From Plantago major (taxonomy: Eukaryota; Streptophyta; Magnoliopsida; Lamiales; Plantaginaceae), in the NCBI GenBank assembly GCA_026545765.1, contig JAIFAC010000430.1, positions 40,167 to 104,166 of the forward strand: a DNA stretch of 64,000 nucleotides, given 5' to 3'. Both the position numbers and the translations under genes were made by a program. Under the pieces are notes generated by a model, which was given only the letters and a program-made list of their open reading frames with translations, ran no database searches and was not told the DNA's origin. Shown piece by piece: positions 22,044 to 34,000 of this stretch. How positions within the stretch are numbered: the stretch's first letter is position 1; the number at the start of each line of letters is the position of its first letter.

Positions 22044-25000
22044 TTGTAACACCCCGATTTTTAATTAACACAATTAAGATGAATTAACGCGGTCTTTTTC
22101 TGAATTAGGGTAAATTTAAGAAGAATTAATTGGAAAGGACAAGTTTTCTTTTTCAAACTGTTCCGTTCTTCTCTTAAACCTACTATAAAAAGAGAAAACC
22201 CCCAGTTAAAAATAAATTAGTCTTTCACGTTCGCAAGGAGCCGTCAAGAAAGAGAAAAAATGGGTAATTCTCACGCACAGATTTTCAGTGCAGCCTCTAA
22301 CGTATACGGCTGCACAATGAGTATAGAGCTCACACGAAAGCCAATGCATTCTACGTATGTTTCTACAATGATCATACACATGAGAGCTGAGGTGAACGAC
22401 GATGCGTTTGGCGATATCTTGTACGATGAGTATACAAAATGAGCCGATGCATTTAAGGTATTTTATTCTTGTGATCATACATGTATATCCAATATGAGGT
22501 GAAGCTTACCTAGACACCTTAAGAAAGAATGATCAAGAAAGTGTTTAAAGTGATTCTAGTTAAAAGTCCAGAAAAGAGCTTGAATCAAAAGAATAAGAAA
22601 TAATGTTCAAAGTGATTCTAGTTGAAGTCGATAAAAGAACTTCGATCAAAAGAAAGCTTCTAACGAATGTTCATGAATGTTTACTCAAGTCCAATGATTT
22701 GATTAAAGTAACAACTTTGAAGAGAGTGAAGAAGACAATTTCTAAGAATACACGAAAATTAATGAAGAATATTAACTATGTAAGAATCCTAGGCTAAGTC
22801 TATGGTCCGACTACAGTTGTAATGGCTTAACATCCGCCCATCTTATTTGTACTCGTTTTTAACCGTTAGATCAATTGTACAAATTATATTTTAAGTTGTA
22901 CTCAATCCTGACCGTTCACGTGATTGTAAAAATTATACAGTGGAAATTCCTGTAAATTTTACTATACAAAATGCATTATAATGTCATTTAAATAACTTTT
23001 ATATTCATATAAATTATAAATTAATTCTAACAATCAAAAATAAAATTTTTAAGGGCGAATTACCTACAGTACCCCTTAAATTCGAGCCAATTACAGATTC
23101 AACCCCCGATCTCAAACAATTACATCTAAACCCAAAAACCCATCTCCCGTTGACCACCTTGCCAGCATCAGATTTCTCTATGCTCACGTGGAATTAAAAT
23201 GTTGTTTGAAATAAAGAAAAGCAAAATTAAATTCAAATTTCAATTTTCAATTAAAATAAAGGTAAAATAAAATAGAAAAGGAAGAAACCCTTCCCACTTC
23301 ACCCATTACCCGCTCAAACCAGCTCTCTGCTTCCGTTTTTCATTACCAGAAAATGTCTGGAACTTTACAGGAATGCATACAGTAATACCACAGACTCTTC
23401 TCCAGGAACTCACAAATTCAGGATTAGAGCTAAAGGCAGAGCCAGATAGAATTATTTGGAATGAGACGGCCTCGGGCAAATTTACCTGTCAATCTGCGTA
23501 TCAAACTCTATATAAACAAGAGGCGCAGCTGGATTCTAGTAACATAGATTGGCAATATATATGGAAAAGCAATCTCACAAACAAGATGAAACACTTCTTG
23601 TGGCTAGCAGCGCAGGACAGGTTACTAACTAATTCCCTCAGAGTCAGAAGACATATGGATACTCAATCTGTATGTGATGCGAATCAAACAATTGAGTTTT
23701 GAGCTCCATAATTTCATGGCCAAAAAAGTTGTCTTCTTCGAAACAGAAATGGGATAAACCAAGCTTGGGATGAGTTAACCTTAATGTAGATGGAAGCTTG
23801 AATACCTCGAAGAATTGCGCCGGAGTGGGAGGCGCCGTACGAGACAGCAGCGGCGAGTGGGTTTGGGGGTTTGCGGCTCCTGTTCCGGCTTCCTCTGCCA
23901 CTGCGATTGAGCTTCAAGCTCTACAAATGGGCTTGCAACATTCTTGGGAAAGAAGATTTCCGAAAATAGCTTCAAGCCATTGTTCAGAAGTAGGGAGAAC
24001 AAGTGTGCAAGAAAAGAGTGAAGAAATGGTGAAGGGAAAAACGAAAAGGGAAAACAAAACAATAAGGATTAAAGGAATTAAAGAAAAGCTAAAATAAAAA
24101 TGGGGATGGCATTTCCGTTATTAACTCAAACTTTCCCCTCCACATCAGCTTTTTGGCAGTACATGTCATCACTCCCGTTGACTTTTGGACGTCGATGTAA
24201 TTTCCAAATTCGTTAAGTGTAAAATTTGGACAAATCTGTAATGACAAGTGGCCAAATTTAAGGGGTAGTATCTATAATTTTCCCAATTTTTAATATTTAT
24301 TCATCTTAACAACAACGTTTCTTCCATGTCCAGAACTCATAATCCCCAATTTCATTAGCTATTCAATTTTCAACGAATTCAAGTTATATAATTGATTCCA
24401 TGGGCACCTTTATGATTCAAGTTATGATTCCAGGCCTATGGGTCAAAGACCCACCCTGCACTATTATACAATTTATGAAACAAAGGATTTAATTTCATGA
24501 AAAAGGAGCTCGTCTTACATCTTGGTCTAAAGCTAAGAGACACCTATTAAGATTCTAACCATTAAAGGAGTTTCACCTAAGTTAGTTGCCTCAGCCATGG
24601 AATCGATTCATGGAAATTGATTATGTAAATTGAATTCGTTGAAAATTGAAAAGCCAATGAAATTGCGGATTAGGGTTCATAGAATTCTGGACATATGTTG
24701 TTCATTGTTTCAGCCCTATAGGTAAAAAATAATAATATATTTAATTTTTAATATTGAATTTATAATATATTAATCTAAAGGGTAAATATATATGACATCA
24801 CAAGCCTATTTGTATTATAAAATTTACATAAATTGCCATTGTAAAATTTACAGAGATTGGATGGTTAGGATTAATTACAACTAAAAATAATATTTGTACA
24901 AACGATCTACCGGCTGTGGATGAGTACACCTAGAATGGGTACATATTAAGCCGTACACATGTAGTCGGACCTTAGAAGTACCTATGTTGTTAATTGTATC

Positions 25001-28000
25001 TTATGAAGTATACTAATTCTTATAAAGTCCTCGTACATTTTGAGAGTCCAAGAGTCCGTCTAGTCAGGGCCCCAGATATTTAGGGGCCCTAAATTTTAAG
25101 TTATTCGTATATTATGGATGTGTATGTGAAAAAACCAATGAACGTCTTGTGGTCTGGTGGCATGCAGCATTGGCGAAGTCTAATGTTTCTGTGGCGTCGA
25201 ATACGCATGCAAATACGAACACCGTACGAATACGAAAAATGATAAAATTCAAAATATTAAAATACGAATATGTCAAGAATACGTTTGGTTATTTATATTT
25301 ATATAATTTTATGTTGTGATATGGATAATTATATGTCACGATTAGATCTATTAAATTAGGTCTTTTAGTAATTAAATCACAACACTTTGAACTCAGGAAT
25401 ATTTAGGAACAATTATAAGAAGTCTTGTTGAAAAAGGACTCTTCCAAGATTCAGTTCTATCCAAAAAGGTAACAGATCAAAATAACTAACGCCTGTAGGA
25501 AGAAAAAATACGTATTCTTCAAGTATTTCAACGTCTGCGTATTAAATACGTACGCAGGTTGAATACTCCATGCCAGAAAGGTATACATGCTTCCTAGTCG
25601 ACACCTGATATGCCCAACTTTTTACTTCTTTTTTTACTTTGTTGTTTTGGTTTTGGAATATGTCAGATTATTTTTATATTGTTTTATTTATTTTAGATTT
25701 TGTTAAATATCCTTTCATTTTCATTTCTTAATATATTATACCTTCTACATTTTTGCTTTCATTTTTCTATTATAATACCTTATGTAAATATGATTTCCTT
25801 CATTATATTATTATTATTATTTTTATTATTATTAGAAAAACGATAAAACGATTTTTATTACACTATTAATCGGGGCCCTGTCTTGAAAGGTCGCATAAGG
25901 CCCCTGAAATCTGTGAGACGACCCTGCGTCTAGTTTTTAAGAAAAATTATCTATATTTAATATTTATCGGTTTTTATTTCGCGGATCTCGTTGCGAGCCC
26001 GATCTTTGGATTCTGGTTGCGGATCGAGCAGTTTTATTTTTCGGATTCACTATAAAAGCATTTTTTCCAGTTTTTTTCCTTTTTATTTCAATTACTTTCC
26101 TTCTTCGCTCTTTTCATTTATTCCAATCAACAAACCCTGGCTTCCATTTTCTCTCTCTAAAATCATCCATGGCAGAATTAACAAACCATATCGAATTCAA
26201 TTCTCTCTCCAGCAGATTGAATTCAGTTTTCTCTCCGCCAACATTGAGAAGCAATATAATCTCTTCACTGACGAACATTTGCTAAAATTCTTCACCAATC
26301 TGACAATTTCCGAAAAGACAAAGCACGAGATCTTGTATCAGATCGCGAGTGTGTCGAATCTGCAGCCTCACGTTGCAAATTTCGTGAAAATTTTGGTGGG
26401 GACAGAGGATTCATCTGATTTATGAAATTTTGAAGGAATTTGAGGTAGTGTATAGTCAGATGGCTGAGACTGAGCTGGCGATTGTGACTTCTGTGGTGAA
26501 GCTGCATCCAAATCTAGCGCAAATCACGAAGAGTTTGTAGCCCCAACATGTAGAGGTATACACTTATGCTCGTAGTTTATTTTTCTTTATTTTTGAATCT
26601 GTGTTAATGGGGAAATTCAGTTTTGTAGTGTATGTTGATGACGGATGTGGTGGAATGTCTGTTGATTGGTGAGATTAGTTTCGTGTTTCTCGTTAGGTTT
26701 TAAGCGGCGGATTGGAGTTGAGTGAAGTTTGTGAGTAGTTGATTGAATCGTGTATTGTTTAACGTTTATGGCAAAATGAAGATGTGTATATGTATGTATG
26801 TTGCGGTCGAATTGTTTTATCCAGTGCAATATTGATGTATTCCCTTCTTAATGTTTAATGTTTTATTTTTGATAGTCTGCACCAGATGTGCTTATCCTAC
26901 TGGCGTGATGATGAAGTTGATTAATGTGCTCTTGATTTGATGTGGTGATGTGATTAACTAGTTATGAGTGCATTAGATAAATTGAATCAGAACCTTAGCA
27001 TGTATTAGTATTCGATTTTCTTTGTTTTGTTGCACCTTTGGCTACATGTGCTACTGTCCACTGACAATAGAAACTCTTGGTAAATGTGCTTGCAGTTGGA
27101 GTTACCAAATCCATGTATCTTTATTTGTGCTTGTGTATTATGTTTTTGGGTTTTTGGAATATTGGGTTGTTATTTTGGTTTGATTTGATTAAGATTTAGA
27201 TGATATAGTTATTAAGCAGTAGCTAGTTAAATGAATCTGATGTGATTCAAATTTTGATGATGTAGATCTGACCGTGTGTATTTACCTGGAATATGCATTG
27301 TGATTGGTGTTCCTTGCTGCAATTTAGGTTTTTGTATAAATGGCCTATGTTTATGTATAAATTGTCTATGTTGTTCGTTGTTGCTGGTTTATTGCAAAAA
27401 GATAGATGCGTTATATATAGTTAATTTTTTTTTTTTTTTTTTTTTTGTATAAATGACCTGTGTTTTAATGTAAACTGTCTATGTTATTATGTGTTGCTGA
27501 TTTAGTATGAATGGTTTAGTATTTTTTTTGGTATAAATGGTCTATGTTGTTCTTTGTTGCTGGTCAATTGTGAAAAAATAGATGTTTTATATATTGTTTA
27601 GTTTTTTTTTTTTATATAAATGGATTATGTTTTAATACAAATTGCCTTTGTTATTATGTGTTGTTGATTTAGTTTGAATGGTTTAGTTTTTTTTATAGAT
27701 GGCCTATGTTTATTTATAAATTGTCTACGTTGTTCTTTGTTGCTGATTTATTATGAAAAGATAGATGCGTTATATTGTTTAAGTTTTTGTATAAATGGCC
27801 TATGTTATAGTATAAATTATTATGTGTTGCTGCTTTAGTTTTTTTGTATCAATGGCCTATTTTTATGTATAAATTGTCAACGTTGTCCTTGGTTGCTGGT
27901 TTATTGTGAAAAGATAGATGGGTTATATATTGTTTAGTTTTTTATATAAATGGTGTATGTTATTATGTGTTGCTGATTTAGTTTGAATGGTTTAGTTTTT

Positions 28001-31000
28001 TTTGTATAAATTGTCTATTTAGTTAGTTCCTTGTGCTGGTTTATTGTGAAAAGATCGATGCGTTATATATTGTTTAGTTTTTTTTTTTTTTTATAAGTTG
28101 TTATGTTATATGTTGCTGGTCTTGTTTCAATGGTCTAGTTTTTTGCATATGTGATCTATGTTTTAGCATAAATCTTAATTTGTTGTGTGTTATTGGTTTA
28201 GTTTAAATAGATATATATAATGTTTCAAATGAGCATCCATGCATTCTGTTTCTGTATTGTTTAGTTTTTTGGACAAATGACATATGTTTTAGTAAAAATC
28301 GTCTACGTTGTTGTGTTTGCTGGTTTAATTTTTCCATATGAATGGCTTATTTTTTATGTAGAAATTGTCTATGTTGATTTATGTTTGATTCAGAATTTTT
28401 GATGTTTTTATTGCATGTATTATATTTTCGTAGAAAGAGTGGTCGAACAAAAAAATTGATTGGTCACAAAAATGAATGTGTTGTGGAAGAAGGGGTCGAG
28501 GGGTGAAGAAAACTATTTGAGGATGTATTATATGTTTTTTAAAAGATGTATGTAGTTTGTAGGTTGTAAATTTTGATATTTTTTAATTATTTTGTGTAGT
28601 GAAATTGGTTGATAGATGAAATTGAAGTTCATGTCTGTTTCTTTAAAAATTGTATTTTTGTTGGATAAATAGGTTGTCATATGATTGTATGATAAACAGA
28701 CCATTATACGATAAACATGGACAATTTGATGATAAAAATAAACAATTTTATGTAAAGTACCAGCATACTAGGATGTATACTGATGAGCTGATGTAAGGTT
28801 TTTACAAAAAAAAATCGAAGGTCGATCCGGCCTGACCGAGTCAACCCGCAAAAAAAAAATTTGCGACTTGTGTTAAAAGGGTTTCAGCATCAAGTAAGGT
28901 GGACATTACGTAGTCATGTATGTATTCGATCTTCAAATGTTTTTTGTATAACGATGCCATGTGACATTTATGTGATGGATTGTTTAGAGTCTTGCCAGGT
29001 AGTTCAATTTCCAGACGGATGTAACGACAATTAGTGCTATTACACGAGCCGGATATCACATAATTCTGCTCAAGCTTGGACCCTGTCGAGACTACGCTTG
29101 ATGGTGTTACAAAGACCCGTCTCAACGGATATTTACTTTTTTTTTGTTTCGAATATCAAATTTACTAGTTAAATTATTATTGTTTCCTTTAATTATGTGA
29201 TTTTGTAAATGTTATGTTGCTCCCTCCATTTTATCTCACACTTTTATTTTGCCCTTCATGTAGATTTTGAATGGTGGATGACACTTGGTAGAAGTTCAGC
29301 AACTAAAGGGAGGGAGGCTTTTCATTGCTATTCATGGTTATTTTGCAAGGTTAAAATGCATAAATGTATCTTTATGTTTTTCAAAATATGCATGGATATA
29401 TCTCATGTTTTTGAAATTGTATGAATGGATGTACCTTATGTGCTTTAATAGTATGCACACTTTGATGTTTCAAGTGTGTATTACACTTGTGCAAGTGAAT
29501 TTATTTTTTAAAGCGTGCTAGTGTTGAAATTCACAATATATATTTTGTTTTGAAACAAAGAGCAATAAGAATAATTTAAAATTATTAAAACTAATAAAAA
29601 ATGAACAAAAAAATAGATATGTGAAAATTAAAAGAAATGTAAACATATATAACAGCTTTATTAAATTGAAAAATAATTATATAAATAAAAAAGTTACAAA
29701 AATTATTGTAGTGATATTATCAAAATTTATAATAGCACTACAAAAAATCATAAAAATTATTGAAGGCAGAAGGATTCTGAAAATATAGTGTATATTATGA
29801 ATTATTGTTATTCTGAAAATATTTAAGTGAAACTGTCAAACACTTTTAGAAAATCATTTTAATACATTTATACAAATTTTAAAAAAATATATAAAGAAAA
29901 AACATATTAATTTTCGTCATTTTATTTTTACCTTAATAAATTTTTCTAATTTTATATAATTCTTAATTTTTTTTTAAACTACCATAATATTTGTTATAAA
30001 CTCTTACATTTTAAAAGAAAATCAATTTATTGTTCTTATAGTTGATGAATATTTAAGATTTTTATGCAAAAAGACGAAAAAAAAACCCCCACTTCTACAA
30101 ATGGAGTGTAATTTTAAAGAACATGGATACATTCATGCAATTTCAAGAATATAAGGTACATCCGTGCATAATTCGAATAGGGAATTTTACACAAAACCTC
30201 CTTTTTAAATGCCTACACCTTTGGGTTCCCAACGATTGATAATTTACAATGAAGTCCAGTTTTAGCCTGAAGTTTGACTTTTGACAAAAAGTTTAGTTTG
30301 CCCCTCTATTTAAACATTTCTGTAAAAATACAAATTTTATCTTATTACACATCTGTCTCAAATATTTCATGTTTTACAATATTGACATCTACTACTTCAA
30401 TATAATTCATATAACTTTCAAATTATAATAAAAAAACCCCAAAGTTTTAAATCTTTTCATATTTTCATCGCTCTTCTTCAATTCAGGAAAAATTAAAAAA
30501 AATGAAAGCTCCCTTTTGTCAATTTTAATATATTTTTTTTAATTTTTCCTGAATTGAAGAAGATGGATGAAAATATGAAAATTAAAACTTCGCGGTTTTT
30601 TTATTATAATTTAAAAGTTTTAGGTGTCAATTATAATAAAATGAAATATGAAATTTAAAAGGAAACGAAAATGCATTTTTTCACTCTCTCCCACTTGTGT
30701 TTGACTTTGGTCCTTCGTTGTAAATAAAATTTTACTGCAGTTCAAAGTTTGTCCTTCTCCGTAAAATATGAAATATCAGGGACCCAAACATTTATACAGC
30801 ATCTAAAAAGGTGGTCAGTCAGATGTAAATCGCCCATTTGGAATAACATAGGGTACTGGGGGTTTGCTATGGGATATTAGGAAAATCCCGATCCCGTTTG
30901 GGATTATCCCGAAATTCCCGATCTCAATTGGGATGAATCACAAATTCCCATATATAATCTTGGGACAGGATTGGGATTGATTTTGCATCCCAATTGGGAT

Positions 31001-34000
31001 TTGGGATCCCAAATGAGATAATGAATAATTCAATAAATAATTGATACTAATACTATATATTACACAAAAACGACAACCCTTTTAGGATGCAACTATTTTT
31101 TTTTCCTTTAATTATATCTTTGAGATTGATGTTGGAGTGGTACTTGTTTATCTAACTATATGTTGTATGTTTAGCCTATAAAAAACAAATTAGTTTGTGA
31201 TAGAGTTGAATTCGTATTAATTTGTAGGTTGTTTGGTTTGTGCATATAGAGGTGTAAGTTGTTTTTTAAAACCATTCAAAAGTAGGATTATATAATTATG
31301 TTTAATGTAAACTAGTATTTGTGAAATTATAAATGGTTATCCAAAATTATCGAGAGTGTTGTAATAATTCTTCAAAAATATATGGGATCCCGAAATCCCG
31401 CCCAATCCTGCCCCAAAGTCCCAATCCCGAAAAATCCCGACTTTGTTTGGGATGGGATTGGGACATGAAAAATATGTCCCAGTCCCAAATTCCCGATCCC
31501 GAAATTCCAATATCCCAAATATCCCGCCCGACCCCAGCCCTACGTAAATTTGTGCATTTTAACATTATTTTGCATTAAAAGACTATTATCCTCTGTTTAG
31601 AACTCTTCAATTAAGCTCTTTGGTTTTCCATTGTGGCGACTGTAGCTTGATTGGATCTGTTAAACTACCAGTTTCAAGTTTGACTTTTAATGATGAAATT
31701 TAGGGCTTTTTTTTGCACGTTCATTTTAGGCCCATAACATAAGTATCGAAACTTTATCTTCTTTCTTTAAAGAAAAAGCAAACAGAAGTCCAAAAATCAG
31801 TTGAAAGACTAGAGTCATGCCTGCTGCAAATTGCTGCTATTGCCAGATCCCCAGCTCTCTCTGTCAGGTTGGTCCCACTGATGACATTAATGAAAATTCC
31901 CTGCAAAAGAATTGAATAAGCATCTTCCAGTGGAAGGGACAAAACCTCTAAGAATTAAGTTTTTGCCTTGAACCATTAAGCAAAGAAACTGAAACTCATA
32001 GCTTATGTGCACTCTTGTAATCGAGTAAAAGATGATATGCTCTTCCAATCATCTTCCTAATCTCATTTAAATTGTTTTAAATCTCAGATTGCTGGAGTAG
32101 AGTGGTTTCATGTTTTGAATGAGCCGAGTATCGAGGAAGCACGGAAACATGAAAAATGGGTAAGCCCCCTGGGACAGATACGCAGTGATACGAGGGCAGG
32201 ACGTATCCGTTTGGCTTTTTTTCATTTTTTTTTTTTTTTTAAATAAACAGATCCGAAAAATTGAAACCAAAAATTAGCAGATGTGGGACTGACTAGCTCA
32301 GATTTGAGGATTTTAGCATCCCAACGTATCCGTCTCGTACACGTATCCATATTCATAATCCATTTTTGTGCTTCCTAGCTTTGTGTATGAGCCATTCCAC
32401 CCATAAATAATTAAACCTGGATAATGTAGAACAAGGGTTGGAGATGGATTTAATACTCAGATCAGATCGAATTCCCATAGGATCTCATCCACATTAAGAC
32501 GTTCTACGGAGTAGAAAATTGACAGATCCAGATTAGTTGGGTAGGGACCAAGAGCAGGTCCACGAGGATCCAGGTTGATTCATTCACTAGGTTAGATAGA
32601 TATATGAAAAATCTATGGAGTAACCATGCTTGTGCATCAATAATATTACTACAAAAACATGATTCAGATCTAAGCATATATCCACCCTTAAGCTATCAAT
32701 AAAAGCGATTATGGAATTCAACAAGCAGCAAGTATTCCAGACAGTATTTAGCATGAAGAGACAATGAACATTGCAGGACTCTAACTGTATGATACTGTGT
32801 ACTTGTGCAAACTATCAAATCGATGATAAGTTACATACTAACATATCTTTATTTAGATATCTTTGATGCCCTCAGTAGAACTCATTAGCAGACTCAATAA
32901 CTAAGCTAGATCACGAATAGAATTATTGAATACCACGAGAACACAACTACTCAAAAGTATTTTTGTTATGCTAAATATTGATGCAGAGATAATTTATCTC
33001 CCTTTATCTATTCTTGGGTAAAAAGAAGGCTTGAACTTTTTATTCTATTCATCAGCTATGATATCAGGATGTGTCACAAAAATGGCCAAATATCTATACT
33101 TTGTTTATTAAATGTCACGTTGCTAAATACGTGATATATTCTATCCATATTCCTGTTCTACTTTGTACATTACAAGAATATTCTCTTTTTTTTTTTTTCC
33201 AATTCTGCCTCTACTAGATATTGATCATCAACTTCTGTCTTAATTGATGTTAGGGTGTACTCCCTCCATCTGAAACTCTTTTTTCTTTAGGGCAAATATA
33301 TTAATTAAGAGCATAATATATAATTACCTAGTAAAAGACAGTTTGTGTTATTATTTGAATAAAAGAAATATTTATGAATGAGTGATAGGTGGCAAATGAG
33401 CTAATTCGTTAGATGATTGGAGGTGGGGACAAAACATGCCAAAAATGGAAGATGTTTCAAACGGGACACCCAAAATGGAAACCAAGAAACTTCAGGTGGG
33501 ACGGAGAGAGTAATAAATAGGGCTATTGGGGTAATTTAATCTCCTAATTAATGAAAATTTGGTTTGTGGGAATGGCTGGAAACACCAGCTATTTGAGAAA
33601 CGGAGGTAATAAAGCAAGAGAAACTGGAAGCCGATTTATGGACAAAATTTCTGGGCATGGCAGTTATGTAAACCAAAATCCATATAAACCAGAGATTCAA
33701 AATTCAGTATAGAGATCATTACGTTCTCTTGTAGCTTGAGACCCGCTTGTTTTGTAAGAACCTACACAAGAAAAACGTAAAGTGGTCAGACATACAAAGA
33801 GCTCCAATGAAATGTTCTTTGGGGCGAGGGGGTTGGGATCATAAAGAATAGTAGATTTCTTTTGGCCCTAAAAAGTTGGGAGAACACCATGGTTGTCTAT
33901 TTAATTATTTATACTTTTAGTCTATTAGTAATGCATGTCTGTGGCATGCTCCCTCATTCACTTCTCAAATGAAACATCCAGTTAATGGCATGCATTGATC

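Larger units (their letters stand above)
22797..24985. mobile_element. Long-TIR element (non-autonomous, about 2.2 kb) containing other elements
   Basis: About 190 bases at 22797-22990 (GGTCCGACTAC...) are inverted at about 24790-24975 (...GTAGTCGGACC), with clear but imperfect identity over the full length (shared blocks include TTGTACAAAT and GTAAATTTTAC). The target duplication is not clear. The long inverted ends suggest a MULE-like or fold-back DNA transposon. It hosts the smaller transposon at 23053-24284 and a fold-back unit at about 24308-24715. Confidence 0.65.
25935..28880 (+). mobile_element. T-rich repeat element carrying an atpD fragment (class unknown)
   Basis: It contains a gene-derived leader and exon (26040-26540), a degenerate T-rich minisatellite (about 27320-28400), and a coding-like tail (KSGRTKKLIGHKNECVVEEG, about 28435-28505) followed by DNA resembling 19570-19745. 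The same order of T-rich array, tail and 3' flank occurs in the insertion at 18297-20410, so the two belong to one family. Helitron, MULE and LINE-like origins were considered; no diagnostic ends were seen. Confidence 0.5.

Noticed and set aside
23798-24097. 99-codon open frame as a host gene
   Set aside because: Its conserved part is an RNase H-like LINE segment within a MULE; the remainder is Lys/Glu-rich low complexity.
25991-26425. 144-codon open frame taken as a full gene
   Set aside because: Only its last part matches a known family (atpD) and the match continues in another frame, so it is a captured fragment rather than an intact gene.
28841-29125. Minus-strand open frame VFVTPSSVVSTGSKL, repeated at 57226-57453
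   Set aside because: It lies in an LTR-like fragment and its conservation between copies is explained by the segmental duplication.
29738-29751. CACTACAAAAAATC as a CACTA transposon end
   Set aside because: A single match in AT-rich DNA without subterminal repeats or a partner end.
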